Assembly: GCA_947623175.1 (NCBI GenBank)
Contig: CANQGK010000017.1
Location: 1 to 58,051, forward strand
DNA: 58,051 bases
Reading direction: 5' to 3'
Source of the DNA: an uncultured Clostridia bacterium
Lineage (GTDB): Bacteria; Bacillota; Clostridia; Oscillospirales; Acutalibacteraceae
The notes under the pieces are model-generated. The model was not told the DNA's origin. It searched no databases and saw only the letters and a program-made list of their open reading frames with translations. This document shows positions 41,597 to 50,870 of this stretch, in pieces. The position numbers were made by a program, and so were the translations under genes. The first letter of the stretch is position 1. Each line of letters starts with the position of its first letter.

Positions 41597-42431
41597 CATG
41601 GGATTCGGCTGTAACGCCGCGGGTGTCGTGGGCTGTCGGATAATCGATTCGCCACGCGAACGCCTGCTTGCGACACTCACCAACAGCTTAGTGCCCTGCA
41701 ACGGCAGATTTCCGGCTATAATCGCGGTGATCTCGATGTTTTTCGTCACTTCATCCGGCGTCGGAGCGACGGCGGTTTCGGCTCTGCTTTTAACCCTTGC
41801 GATACTGCTCGGAATTGCCGCGACCTTTATATCCACGCGGATTTTATCGGCTTGCGTTCTCAAGGGCGAACGATCCTCCTACACCCTCGAAATGCCGCCC
41901 TACCGCAAGCCTCAGCTTTGGACGGTAATAGTCCGCTCGATTTTTGACAGGACGATATTTGTCTTAGGACGCGCCCTCACGGCGGCGGTTCCCGCGGGAG
42001 TGATTATCTGGCTTTTGTCAAATATAAGCCTTAACGGCGCCTCTCTGCTTTCCCTTTGCGCCGGATTTTTGGATCCTATAGCCGAGCTTTTGGGGCTTGA
42101 CGGCGTAATTCTCTTAGCCTTTATATTGGGCTTTCCCGCAAACGAAATCGTAATACCCATAATAATTATGGGGTATCTTTCGAAAGGAAGCCTTACCGAG
42201 CTTTCGTCGCTTGCGCAAATGCGGGAATTATTTGTATCTAACGGCTGGAACTGCGTTACGGCGATAAACGTAATTCTCTTCACCCTTTTTCATTGGCCCT
42301 GCGCTACGACGCTGCTTACCGTCAAAAAGGAAACCGGAAGCTTAAAGCAGACCTTTTACGCCTTCGCTTTGCCGACGGTTATAGGAATTGTTCTTTGCTT
42401 TACCGTCAACCTGATTTCGCTTATTTTTTGA
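41592..42431 (+). CDS. feoB: FeoB ferrous iron permease, 3' part of the interrupted gene
   Basis: The frame opens by chance at ATG 41592 (MCMGFGCN). From 41597 it is the second half of the FeoB permease: GFGCN gate motif, SPRERLLATLTNSLVPCNGRFP, and several membrane helices including the second gate region. It has no ribosome site and is unlikely to be made alone. Fused to 35391-36688 it gives one FeoB of normal length (about 710 residues). The frame is undamaged, so the split is recent or selected to stay reversible. Confidence 0.92.
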   Translation: MCMGFGCNAAGVVGCRIIDSPRERLLATLTNSLVPCNGRFPAIIAVISMFFVTSSGVGATAVSALLLTLAILLGIAATFISTRILSACVLKGERSSYTLEMPPYRKPQLWTVIVRSIFDRTIFVLGRALTAAVPAGVIIWLLSNISLNGASLLSLCAGFLDPIAELLGLDGVILLAFILGFPANEIVIPIIIMGYLSKGSLTELSSLAQMRELFVSNGWNCVTAINVILFTLFHWPCATTLLTVKKETGSLKQTFYAFALPTVIGIVLCFTVNLISLIF

Positions 42432-42458
42432 TTTTTTTAATTTTTTTAAAATTTAAAA

Positions 42459-42506
42459 TTTCCCCTTTGATTAATTTCCCCTTTGATTAATTTCCCCTTT
42501 GATTAA
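42459..42506 (+). repeat. Three tandem 16-bp repeats before mgtE
   Basis: TTTCCCCTTTGATTAA occurs three times without a gap, ending 6 bp before the mgtE -35 box. It may bind a regulator or be a slippage product. Confidence 0.92.
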
Positions 42507-42511
42507 TTTAA

Positions 42512-42540
42512 TTGACAAACCGGCTTAAAAAGGGTATAAT
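42512..42540 (+). promoter_or_regulatory. Consensus sigma-A promoter of mgtE
   Basis: TTGACA, 17-nt spacer, TATAAT: both boxes are perfect. The leader to TTG 42607 is about 60 nt, too short for an M-box riboswitch. Confidence 0.85.
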
Positions 42541-42606
42541 AATTTATTAAGAATGCATTTTAAATTGCATTTTAAAAATCCTTTGAAAACCGGGAGGGGA
42601 AGTATT

Positions 42607-43968
42607 TTGGAAAACGAAATTTCAGAGCTGCTCACACAAAAGAAGTATTCCAAACTGCGAGAAATACTTTCCGATATGAACCCTGCCGACATTGCGCAGA
42701 TTTTGGAGGAAATTCCGCAAAAGGAGCTTCCGGTGGTTTTCAGGCTTCTGCCCAAGGAACCCGCGGCGGAGGTTTTCGTCGAGATGGACAGCGATACCCA
42801 ACAGCTGCTTATAGAGGCGTTCAGCGACGCCGAGCTGCGCGAGGTTTTAGACGAGCTTTTCATGGACGATACGGTCGACATTATCGACGAAATGCCGGCG
42901 ACGGTGGCAAAGCGTATTTTAAAGCAGACCGACGCCGCCACGAGGCGTTTGATAAATAAGCTTTTGGCGTACCCGGACGACAGCGCCGGAAGCATTATGA
43001 CCACCGAGTATATTGACCTTAAAAAGGATATGACGGTGGACGAGGCGTTTGACCGCATACGCAGTGTGGGAATAGATACCGAAACCATATACACCTGCTA
43101 CGTTATCGACCGAAGCCGTCATCTTTTGGGAATAGTTACGGTAAAGGATTTGCTTTTAAACGAAAAAAGCGAAATTATAGCGAATATCATGGATGAAAAC
43201 GTCATATTCGCCAACACCCTTGACGATAAGGAAGAGGTTGCCGGTCAGTTTGAAAAGTACGACCTTATGATTTTGCCGGTAGTCGATACCGAAAACCGCC
43301 TTGTCGGCGTAGTTACGGTCGACGACGCCATCGACGTTATCCAGGAAGAAGCCACCGAGGATATCGAGAAAATGGCGGCCATTTTACCGTCGGACAGATC
43401 CTACTTTAAAACGAGCGTTTTCAATACCTTCCGCGCCAGGATCCCCTGGCTTATGCTTCTTATGATTTCGGCGACATTTACGGGCGCCATTATCTCAAAT
43501 TTCGAGTCAAAGCTCACGATTTTTCCGGCGCTTATGGCGTTTATCCCGATGCTTATGGACACCTCGGGCAATTCCGGCAGTCAGGCTTCGGTAACCGTAA
43601 TCCGCGCGATATCCTTGGGCGATATCGAGTTTAAGGATATTTTCAGAGTTTTGTGGAAGGAAATACGGGTTGCCTTTTTGTGCAGTATAAGCTTGGCGGC
43701 GGTTAATTTTATAAAGCTTTTCGTATTGGACTATCTGATTTTAAACACCTTCGATCCCGGAAAACAAATACCGGAAATTTTGGTGGTTTGTCTTACCCTT
43801 TTCCTTACGGTAGTCGTATCGAAAATCGTGGGAAGCACCCTGCCGATACTCGCCAAAAAGCTCGGCTTTGACCCGGCGGTTATGGCAAGTCCGTTTATTA
43901 CGACGGTAGTCGACGCTATTTCCCTTATGATTTATTTCGGCTTTGCCTCGTTTATTTTAATATCGTAA
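42607..43968 (+). CDS. mgtE: Magnesium transporter MgtE
   Basis: Homodimeric magnesium channel gated by cytosolic magnesium. 453 residues from TTG 42607 after GGGAGGGG; the longer ATG frame at 42553 lacks a ribosome site. An N-domain of helical repeats (NPADIAQILEEIPQKELPVVFRLL) is followed by two CBS motifs (GSIMTTEYIDLKKD ... IVDVI-type segments) and five membrane helices with the MPMLMDTSGNSGSQAS pore signature (written here as PMLMDTSGNSGSQ). Confidence 0.95.
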   Translation: MENEISELLTQKKYSKLREILSDMNPADIAQILEEIPQKELPVVFRLLPKEPAAEVFVEMDSDTQQLLIEAFSDAELREVLDELFMDDTVDIIDEMPATVAKRILKQTDAATRRLINKLLAYPDDSAGSIMTTEYIDLKKDMTVDEAFDRIRSVGIDTETIYTCYVIDRSRHLLGIVTVKDLLLNEKSEIIANIMDENVIFANTLDDKEEVAGQFEKYDLMILPVVDTENRLVGVVTVDDAIDVIQEEATEDIEKMAAILPSDRSYFKTSVFNTFRARIPWLMLLMISATFTGAIISNFESKLTIFPALMAFIPMLMDTSGNSGSQASVTVIRAISLGDIEFKDIFRVLWKEIRVAFLCSISLAAVNFIKLFVLDYLILNTFDPGKQIPEILVVCLTLFLTVVVSKIVGSTLPILAKKLGFDPAVMASPFITTVVDAISLMIYFGFASFILIS

Positions 43969-43982
43969 TATTTGAATATTTG

Positions 43983-44010
43983 ACCGGCGGGAAAATACCC
44001 GTCGGTTTTT
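43983..44010 (+). terminator. Terminator of mgtE
   Basis: ACCGGCGGG/CCCGTCGGT stem (one wobble), loop AAAATA, then TTTTATTT. Confidence 0.8.
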
Positions 44011-44035
44011 ATTTGCAAAACTTTATAATTTATAC

Positions 44036-44064
44036 TTGATATATGCCAAAAGACGGTGTATCAT
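44036..44064 (+). promoter_or_regulatory. Promoter of the second feo operon
   Basis: TTGATA, 17-nt spacer, TATCAT, about 22 bp before the feoA2 start. No clear Fur or DtxR site was recognised. Confidence 0.55.
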
Positions 44065-44085
44065 ACCATGTTGGGAAGTGATAAT

Positions 44086-44307
44086 ATGAAAACGCTTAAG
44101 GACGCGCCCATAGGCAGTACCGTAAAGGTTGTAAAGCTTCACGGAGAGGGCGCGATAAGGCGCCGCATTATGGATATGGGAATAACCAAAGGAGTGGAAA
44201 TCAAAATCCGCAAAACCGCTCCCTTGGGAGATCCGCTTGAGCTTACGGTACGGGGATACGAGCTTTCCTTACGTAAGGCCGACGCCGCTACAATAGAGGT
44301 AGAATAA
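44086..44307 (+). CDS. feoA: FeoA-family protein, second locus
   Basis: 73 residues from ATG 44086 (MKTLKDAPIGSTVKVVKLHG). SH3-like FeoA fold with GAIRRRIMDMGITKGVEI and APLGDPLELTVRGYELSLRK. The longer frame from 44056 overlaps the promoter. Directly precedes an intact feoB. Confidence 0.93.
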   Translation: MKTLKDAPIGSTVKVVKLHGEGAIRRRIMDMGITKGVEIKIRKTAPLGDPLELTVRGYELSLRKADAATIEVE

Positions 44308-44348
44308 ATTTTGCGGCTTTTTAATCTAAAAGGCAGATGGTTTAAATT

Positions 44349-46502
44349 ATGGAAATCAAAATTGCGCTTGCCGGTAACCCGAATTGCGGTAAAACCACTT
44401 TATTCAATATCCTTACCGGCTCCAACCAATACGTGGGCAATTGGCCCGGCGTTACGGTTGAGAAAAAAGAAGGCAAATACAAGCAAAATCCCGACGTTTT
44501 GATATGCGATTTACCGGGTATATACTCCCTGTCGCCCTACACGCTCGAAGAGGTGGTGGCGCGGAATTATCTCGTAAAGGAGCGTCCGGACGCTATTCTC
44601 AACGTCGTGGACGGCACCAATTTGGAGAGGAATTTATACCTTACAAACCAGCTTACGGAGCTCGGTATACCCGTGGTCATCGCCATCAATATGATGGACG
44701 TCGTAAAAAAGAACGGCGATAAAATATACATAGATCAGTTGAGCGCCAAATTCGGCTGTCCGGTTGTGGAAATTTCGGCGCTCAAGCTTACCGGCATAGA
44801 CGAGGCTCTTGAAGCGGCGATAAAGGCGGCAAAGGGCGGCAGAACCGTTCCCGGCTATATCTTTTCGGGAATAGTCGAGCATACCATAGCCCATATCGAG
44901 GAAGCGGCGGTTCACTACATGCCGGACGAGGAACAGCGCTGGTACGCGATAAAGATTTTTGAGCGTGATAAAAACGTTATAAAGGATCTGAAGCTCGGCA
45001 AACCGGTATTGGATCATATAGAAAAGGATATCGTCAAGGCGGAACAGGCGCTTGACGACGATTCGGAAAGCATTATCGCAAACGAGCGCTACAATTACAT
45101 AGTAAACATTACAAAGGACTGCTACCGAAAGAAAAACGAGGGCAAGTCCACCGTTACGGAAAAGATAGACCGAGTGGTGACAAACCGGATATTGGCTTTG
45201 CCGATATTCGCGCTCGCTATGTGGCTCGTTTATTATATTTCCATAGGCTCCATAGGAAATTGGACCGTCAAGTTTATGAATGAAAAGCTTTTCGGCGAAT
45301 GGATAATCCCCTCGGTGTCGGGCGCGCTTACGGGCTTCGGCGTAAAAAAATGGCTTGTAAGCCTTGTGGCGGACGGCATAATCGGCGGCGTGGGCTCGGT
45401 TTTGGGCTTTGTGCCTCAAATGATGATACTCTTTTTACTGCTTTCTCTTTTGGAGGACTGCGGTTATATGGCGAGAGTCGCCTTTATTATGGATCGGCTT
45501 TTCCGCAAATTCGGGCTCTCGGGCAAAAGCTTTATCCCCCTGCTTGTGGCTACCGGCTGCGGCGTTCCGGGAATTATGGCAAGCCGCACCATAGAGCAGG
45601 ACAGAGACCGCAAAATGACCATTATGACTACGGGATTTATCCCCTGCGGCGCCAAAATGCCGATGGTGGGCATGATAGCCGGCGCACTTTTCGGCGGAAG
45701 CGCTCTTATCGCGGTTTCGGCGTATTTTATGGGGATCGCTTCGGTAATAATCACCGGAATTATGTTAAAGAAAACCAAGCCCTTTGCGGGTAACCCTTCG
45801 CCCTTTGTTATGGAGCTTCCCTCCTACCATGCGCCCGTAGCCGCCAATATTTTCAGAACTACATGGGATCGCGGCTGGTCCTTTATAAAGCGGGCGGGCA
45901 CCGTAATATTGCTTGCAAGCGTTATTATCTGGGCGCTTAATTCGATATCCTTGTCCGGCGGTATAAGGTTTATAACCAAGGACAGCGGACTTCCGTCAAT
46001 ACTCGAGAATATCGGCGGCGCCGTCTCGTGGATATTTATTCCGCTCGGGTTCGGCAATTGGCAGTCGACCGTGGCGACAATTTTGGGCCTGCTTGCCAAA
46101 GAACAGGTAGTCGGCACCTTCGGTACCCTTTCCTCCATGGTAAGCGGCGGGGTTGCCGCCGAGGGAAATTCCGCCATGTATTCGGTCATAGCAAGCGAAT
46201 TTTTCGGCGGAAGCGCTTTGGCGGGATTTTCGTTTATGACCTTTAACCTGCTTTGCGCCCCCTGCGTCGCGGCAATGGGCGCCATAAGGCGGGAAATGAA
46301 CAACCCGAAATGGACCGCCGGCACGATAGCCTATATGTGCTTGTACGCATACGCGATTTCGCTTATGATATATCAATTCGGTTCCTTATTTACGGGCTCC
46401 GGCAGTATTTTGGGCGCCGCGGCGGCAGCGGCGGTCTTAGCCGTAATGGTTTATATGCTCGTAAGAAAAAACAAATACGCAAACGGCATAAACAAAGCGT
46501 AA
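44349..46502 (+). CDS. feoB: FeoB ferrous iron permease, intact second copy
   Basis: Main iron(II) importer of this region. 717 residues. G1 GNPNCGKTT, G3 DLPGIYSLSPY, G4 NMMD, then a helical linker and a full permease domain with LLEDCGYMARVAFIMDRLFRKFG, the gate motif ATGCGVPGIMASRT and the second-repeat IPLGFGNWQSTVATILGLLAKE. Ends in FeoB-typical C-terminal helices. It differs clearly from feoB1, so the two are distinct paralogues and not a recent duplication. Confidence 0.97.
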   Translation: MEIKIALAGNPNCGKTTLFNILTGSNQYVGNWPGVTVEKKEGKYKQNPDVLICDLPGIYSLSPYTLEEVVARNYLVKERPDAILNVVDGTNLERNLYLTNQLTELGIPVVIAINMMDVVKKNGDKIYIDQLSAKFGCPVVEISALKLTGIDEALEAAIKAAKGGRTVPGYIFSGIVEHTIAHIEEAAVHYMPDEEQRWYAIKIFERDKNVIKDLKLGKPVLDHIEKDIVKAEQALDDDSESIIANERYNYIVNITKDCYRKKNEGKSTVTEKIDRVVTNRILALPIFALAMWLVYYISIGSIGNWTVKFMNEKLFGEWIIPSVSGALTGFGVKKWLVSLVADGIIGGVGSVLGFVPQMMILFLLLSLLEDCGYMARVAFIMDRLFRKFGLSGKSFIPLLVATGCGVPGIMASRTIEQDRDRKMTIMTTGFIPCGAKMPMVGMIAGALFGGSALIAVSAYFMGIASVIITGIMLKKTKPFAGNPSPFVMELPSYHAPVAANIFRTTWDRGWSFIKRAGTVILLASVIIWALNSISLSGGIRFITKDSGLPSILENIGGAVSWIFIPLGFGNWQSTVATILGLLAKEQVVGTFGTLSSMVSGGVAAEGNSAMYSVIASEFFGGSALAGFSFMTFNLLCAPCVAAMGAIRREMNNPKWTAGTIAYMCLYAYAISLMIYQFGSLFTGSGSILGAAAAAAVLAVMVYMLVRKNKYANGINKA

Positions 46503-46517
46503 TACGGGGTGAATATT

Positions 46518-46691
46518 ATGAATTGGCCTACCGCCGGCGCGGCGAGCGTAATAGCGGCAGTCTTGACAGCCGTCATTATTACCGAAATCAAAAACAGGAA
46601 AAAAGGCAAGCCCTCCTGCAGCTGCGGCGGAAACTGCGGCGCATGCGGTGCGGGATGCGGCGCTTGTAAAGAAGAGCCGAAATCAAAATAG
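46518..46691 (+). CDS. FeoB-associated Cys-rich membrane protein
   Basis: 57 residues. One N-terminal membrane helix (AGAASVIAAVLTAVIITEI) is followed by a short basic stretch and a cysteine-rich tail CSCGGNCGACGAGCGACKEE. Small proteins of this kind often follow feoB in Firmicutes and may hold iron or an Fe-S cluster. ATG 46518 after GGGGTGA; 15 nt after feoB2. Confidence 0.88.
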   Translation: MNWPTAGAASVIAAVLTAVIITEIKNRKKGKPSCSCGGNCGACGAGCGACKEEPKSK

Positions 46692-46713
46692 TATCAAAAC
46701 AACCGAAACTATC

Positions 46714-46754
46714 GGGCGTTTTCGGGCGGCAAAGCCCGAGAGCGCCCCTTTTTT
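46714..46754 (+). terminator. Terminator of the second feo operon
   Basis: GGGCG...CGGGC-GGCAAA-GCCCG...CGCCC two-part stem followed by CTTTTTT. Confidence 0.85.
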
Positions 46755-46842
46755 ACCCTCAAAACGCAAAATTTCGTCTGTTTGCATAGTTTTTTTCTTA
46801 ATATTTGTGGAAAATTTATCCCGATTATTGCCCGAATTAAGG

Positions 46843-46871
46843 TTGACTTATGCTCTGCGGTGCTATATAAT
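46843..46871 (+). promoter_or_regulatory. Promoter of rpoBC
   Basis: TTGACT, 17-nt spacer, TATAAT. Leader to ATG 47022 is about 145 nt with no recognised regulatory fold. rplJ/rplL are not upstream, so rpoBC is driven from here. Confidence 0.8.
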
Positions 46872-47021
46872 AATAAATTATGAGTAATGATGGGGTATTG
46901 TGCTCCTATTATATATATACGGCGGTTTTTGCCCTTTAATTACAGGCACAATATCTGTTATCAAACTATTTTAATAAGCACTATATATTCTGAAATTCTG
47001 TGGAGGAGTGATTGTAAACCT

Positions 47022-50000
47022 ATGGAGTTAACTTCAATGGTAAAACCGGTAAGGTTGGGCAATAACGAGCGTATGACTTTCTCTAAAATCAAAGAAGTCA
47101 TAGACATGCCTAATCTTATTGAAATTCAGAAGAATTCGTACAAGTGGTTTATTGAGGAAGGACTTAAGGAAGTCTTTCGCGATATGTCCGCCATAACCGA
47201 CTACAGCGGCAACCTGCAGTTAAGCTTTGTCGATTATCGCCTGGAGGATAAACCCAAGTACGACGTCACTGAATGCAAGGCGCGCGATACTACCTATGCC
47301 GCTCCGCTTCGCGTCACGGCACGGCTTGTAAACAGCGAAACCGGTGAAATAAAGGAAAGCGAGGTTTCGATGGGCGATTTTCCGCTCATGACCGAATCCG
47401 GCACCTTTGTTATAAACGGCGCCGAGCGCGCGATAGTTTCACAGCTTGTGCGTTCGCCCGGTGTTTATTATGCCGTAAAAACCGATGAAAAAACCGGCAA
47501 AAAGTTATTTTCCTCCACCATTATCCCTAATCGCGGCGCATGGTTAGAATACGAGACCTCCGTTTCGGACGTTCTTTACGTAAGAATAGATAAGAACCGC
47601 AAGCTCCCTATAACCACCTTTGTAAGGGCTTTGGGGCTTGCCACCAACGATATGATACGCGAGGTGTTCGGCGATGACGAGCGCCTGGCCGCCACCCTCG
47701 AGGCGGACGATACCAAGTCGGTCGAGGACGCGCTGGTAGAGGTTTACAAAAAGCTTCGCCCCAGCGAGCCGGTAACCATCGAGGGCGCAAAGAGCTACCT
47801 CGAGCAGCTCTTTTTCGATCCCCACCGCTACGATATATCCCGTGTGGGGCGTTATAAGTACAACAATAAATTAAGCATAGCCGCCCGTATAAGAAACGCG
47901 GTTTTATCCCGCCCCGCGATCGATCCCGAGACCGGTGAAATCATAGCCGAGGCGGACACCGTAATTTCAAAGGAAAAAGCCCTCGAAATCGAAAAGAAGG
48001 GCGTAAATTCGGTTTATATAAACGCTATGGATCACGAGGGCAACGTCACCGAGGTAAAGGTGCTTTCCAACGGAATGGTAAACCTCGCCGATTTTGTTGA
48101 TTTTTCGGATGAGGAATTGTCGGAGCTTGACAGCCTCGGAATAAACGAGAAGGTTTCCTTTGCGGCGCTTAAGGAAATTCTTGAGAATTACGACTCAAAA
48201 GAGGATATATACAACGCGATTTTGATGAACGCGGACAGCCTTATTCCCAAGCACATAACGGTAGACGATATTTTCGCTTCGATAAGCTATTTCCTCAATC
48301 TCCCCCATAACGTCGGCGTTGTGGACGATATCGACCATTTGGGCAACCGTCGTATACGTTCGGTGGGCGAGCTTTTGCAAAATCAGTTCCGCATAGGCCT
48401 TTCCCGTATGGAAAGAGTAGTGCGCGAGAAGATGACCTTGCAGGCGCAGGAGCCCGAGAACATTACGCCGCAGTCGCTTATCAATATTCGCCCCGTAGTC
48501 GCCGCCATAAAGGAATTTTTCGGTTCTTCGCCCCTTTCACAGTTTATGGATCAGACCAACCCGCTGTCCGAGCTTACTCACAAGCGTCGTTTGTCTGCGC
48601 TGGGCCCCGGCGGTCTTTCACGTGACCGCGCGTCCTTCGAAGTACGCGACGTTCACTATACCCATTACGGACGCATGTGCCCGATAGAAACCCCCGAAGG
48701 ACCTAACATCGGTCTTATTTCCTACCTTGCAACATTCGCGAGAATAAATAAATACGGCTTTATCGAAACCCCCTTCCGCAAGGTTGACTCCGAGACGGGC
48801 AGGGTTTTGGACGAGGTCGTGTATATGACCGCCGACGAAGAGGACGATTACGTTGTAGCTCAGGCAAACGAGCCCATAGACGAAAACGGCTATTTCATCA
48901 ACAGCAAGGTAAAATCCCGTTACCGCGACGATTTCCGCGAGGTTGAGGCAAAGCGTGCGGAATTTATGGACGTTTCGCCTAAGATGGTGGTTTCGGTAGC
49001 CACGGCTATGATTCCCTTCCTCGAAAACGACGATACCAACCGCGCGCTCATGGGTTCGAACATGCAGAAGCAGGCGGTTCCGCTCCTTCGCCCCGAAAAC
49101 CCGATAGTCGCCACCGGTATGGAGTATAAGGCGGCGGTCGATTCGGGCGTTGTCGTGCTTGCCAAGCGCGACGGCGTCGTATCCTTCGTTTCGGCGGATA
49201 CGATTACCGTTCGCACCGCAAACGGCGAAATCGACGAGTATAAGCTTATAAAATTCCTGCGTTCCAACCACGGAACATGTATAAATCAGTGTCCGGTGGT
49301 TTCGCTCGGCGATAAGGTTACGGCGGGCTCGGTCATTGCCGACGGCCCCGCAACCCGCAACGGCGAAATTTCCCTCGGACGAAACGCCCTTATAGGCTTT
49401 ATGACCTGGGAGGGCTATAACTACGAGGACGCCGTGCTTATTAACGAGCGCCTCGTTCGCGAGGATATTTACACCTCCATTCATATAGAGGAATACGAGC
49501 TCGAGTGCCGCGATACCAAGCTCGGCCCCGAGGAGATCACACGCGATATACCCAACGTCGGCGAGGACGCGCTCAAGGACCTCGACGAGCGCGGTATTAT
49601 ACGGATAGGCGCGGAGGTTACCGCCGGCGATATACTCGTAGGTAAGGTTACCCCCAAGGGTGAAACCGAGCTCACCGCCGAGGAGAGACTGCTGCGCGCC
49701 ATATTCGGCGAAAAGGCGCGAGAGGTAAGAGACACCTCGCTTCGCGTGCCTCACGGCGAATACGGCACCATAGTCGACGTCAAGGTATTTACCCGTGAAA
49801 ACGCCTCCGAATTAAGCCCCGGCGTAAACGTGGTCGTACGCTGCTATATCGCCCAAAAGCGCAAAATCTCCGTCGGCGATAAAATGGCGGGCCGCCATGG
49901 TAATAAGGGCGTCGTATCCCGCATTTTACCGAGCGAGGATATGCCCTTCCTGCCGGACGGCACTCCGCTCGATATAGTTCTTAACCCGCTGGGCGTTCCG

Positions 50001-50858
50001 TCGCGTATGAATATCGGTCAGGTGCTTGAGGTTCACTTGGGCTACGCCGCGCGCGCGCTCGGACTCAATATATGCACCCCCGTTTTCGACGGCGCTCACG
50101 AGGAGGATATCCGCGAGTTCTTTAAGCTTGCCGAGGAGGCTACAAAGGCGGACGATTACCCGTATAGGGATACCGCCAAGCTCGATTATTCCAAATTCCC
50201 GCTCAGAAGCGACGCCAAAACACAGCTCTTTGACGGCAGAACCGGCGAGCCCTTCGATAATCCCGTAACGGTAGGTTATATGTATTATCTCAAGCTTCAC
50301 CATTTGGTTGACGATAAAATCCACGCCCGTTCTACAGGCCCGTATTCGCTCGTTACTCAACAGCCTTTGGGCGGTAAAGCTCAATTCGGCGGTCAGCGTT
50401 TCGGCGAAATGGAGGTTTGGGCGCTCGAGGCTTACGGCGCGGCATACACGCTCCAGGAAATTCTCACCGTCAAGTCGGACGACGTCATCGGCCGCGTAAA
50501 GACCTACGAATCCATCGTCAAGGGTCAGAATATCCCCAACCCCGGCATACCCGAATCCTTCAAGGTGCTTATCAAGGAATTGCAGTCCTTGGGGCTCGAC
50601 GTCAAGGTGCTTGACGAAAACAACGGCGAGATAGACCTCAAGCAGACCTTCGAGGACGAGGAGGATCTCGGTCTCGGAACCCCGACAATCCCCGAAAACG
50701 AGGATTTCCCCGACGACTCCGAGTTTGAGAACGAAACCGTTATGGACGATCTTTCGGGCTTCGGACTCGAGGACGAAAACGGCGAAGCGATACTCTTTGA
50801 CGACGAAGACAATTTCGATGACGACAGTATGGACGACGAGTTCAACGATGAAATGTAA
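47022..50858 (+). CDS. rpoB: RNA polymerase beta subunit
   Basis: Catalytic subunit of RNA polymerase. 1278 residues from ATG 47022 ([13 protein letters not shown]), with GGAGGAGTG about 11 nt upstream; the family start at MVKPV (47037) would be too far from it. The rifampicin region reads [20 protein letters not shown] with the susceptible-type residues at the usual positions. The C-terminal [18 protein letters not shown] motif is followed by an unusually acidic tail (about 70 residues of Asp/Glu). Confidence 0.98.
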   Translation: MELTSMVKPVRLGNNERMTFSKIKEVIDMPNLIEIQKNSYKWFIEEGLKEVFRDMSAITDYSGNLQLSFVDYRLEDKPKYDVTECKARDTTYAAPLRVTARLVNSETGEIKESEVSMGDFPLMTESGTFVINGAERAIVSQLVRSPGVYYAVKTDEKTGKKLFSSTIIPNRGAWLEYETSVSDVLYVRIDKNRKLPITTFVRALGLATNDMIREVFGDDERLAATLEADDTKSVEDALVEVYKKLRPSEPVTIEGAKSYLEQLFFDPHRYDISRVGRYKYNNKLSIAARIRNAVLSRPAIDPETGEIIAEADTVISKEKALEIEKKGVNSVYINAMDHEGNVTEVKVLSNGMVNLADFVDFSDEELSELDSLGINEKVSFAALKEILENYDSKEDIYNAILMNADSLIPKHITVDDIFASISYFLNLPHNVGVVDDIDHLGNRRIRSVGELLQNQFRIGLSRMERVVREKMTLQAQEPENITPQSLINIRPVVAAIKEFFGSSPLSQFMDQTNPLSELTHKRRLSALGPGGLSRDRASFEVRDVHYTHYGRMCPIETPEGPNIGLISYLATFARINKYGFIETPFRKVDSETGRVLDEVVYMTADEEDDYVVAQANEPIDENGYFINSKVKSRYRDDFREVEAKRAEFMDVSPKMVVSVATAMIPFLENDDTNRALMGSNMQKQAVPLLRPENPIVATGMEYKAAVDSGVVVLAKRDGVVSFVSADTITVRTANGEIDEYKLIKFLRSNHGTCINQCPVVSLGDKVTAGSVIADGPATRNGEISLGRNALIGFMTWEGYNYEDAVLINERLVREDIYTSIHIEEYELECRDTKLGPEEITRDIPNVGEDALKDLDERGIIRIGAEVTAGDILVGKVTPKGETELTAEERLLRAIFGEKAREVRDTSLRVPHGEYGTIVDVKVFTRENASELSPGVNVVVRCYIAQKRKISVGDKMAGRHGNKGVVSRILPSEDMPFLPDGTPLDIVLNPLGVPSRMNIGQVLEVHLGYAARALGLNICTPVFDGAHEEDIREFFKLAEEATKADDYPYRDTAKLDYSKFPLRSDAKTQLFDGRTGEPFDNPVTVGYMYYLKLHHLVDDKIHARSTGPYSLVTQQPLGGKAQFGGQRFGEMEVWALEAYGAAYTLQEILTVKSDDVIGRVKTYESIVKGQNIPNPGIPESFKVLIKELQSLGLDVKVLDENNGEIDLKQTFEDEEDLGLGTPTIPENEDFPDDSEFENETVMDDLSGFGLEDENGEAILFDDEDNFDDDSMDDEFNDEM

Positions 50859-50870
50859 CGGAGGGCAATT

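Noticed and set aside
42459-42506. CRISPR array
   Set aside because: Three contiguous 16-bp repeats without spacers and no cas genes.
42518-42606. M-box magnesium riboswitch before mgtE
   Set aside because: The leader from the consensus promoter is only about 60 nt and lacks the conserved M-box segments.
48618-49754. 378-codon minus-strand open frame inside rpoB
   Set aside because: Shadow of rpoB codon bias; likewise 51486-52736 and 52860-54044 in rpoC.
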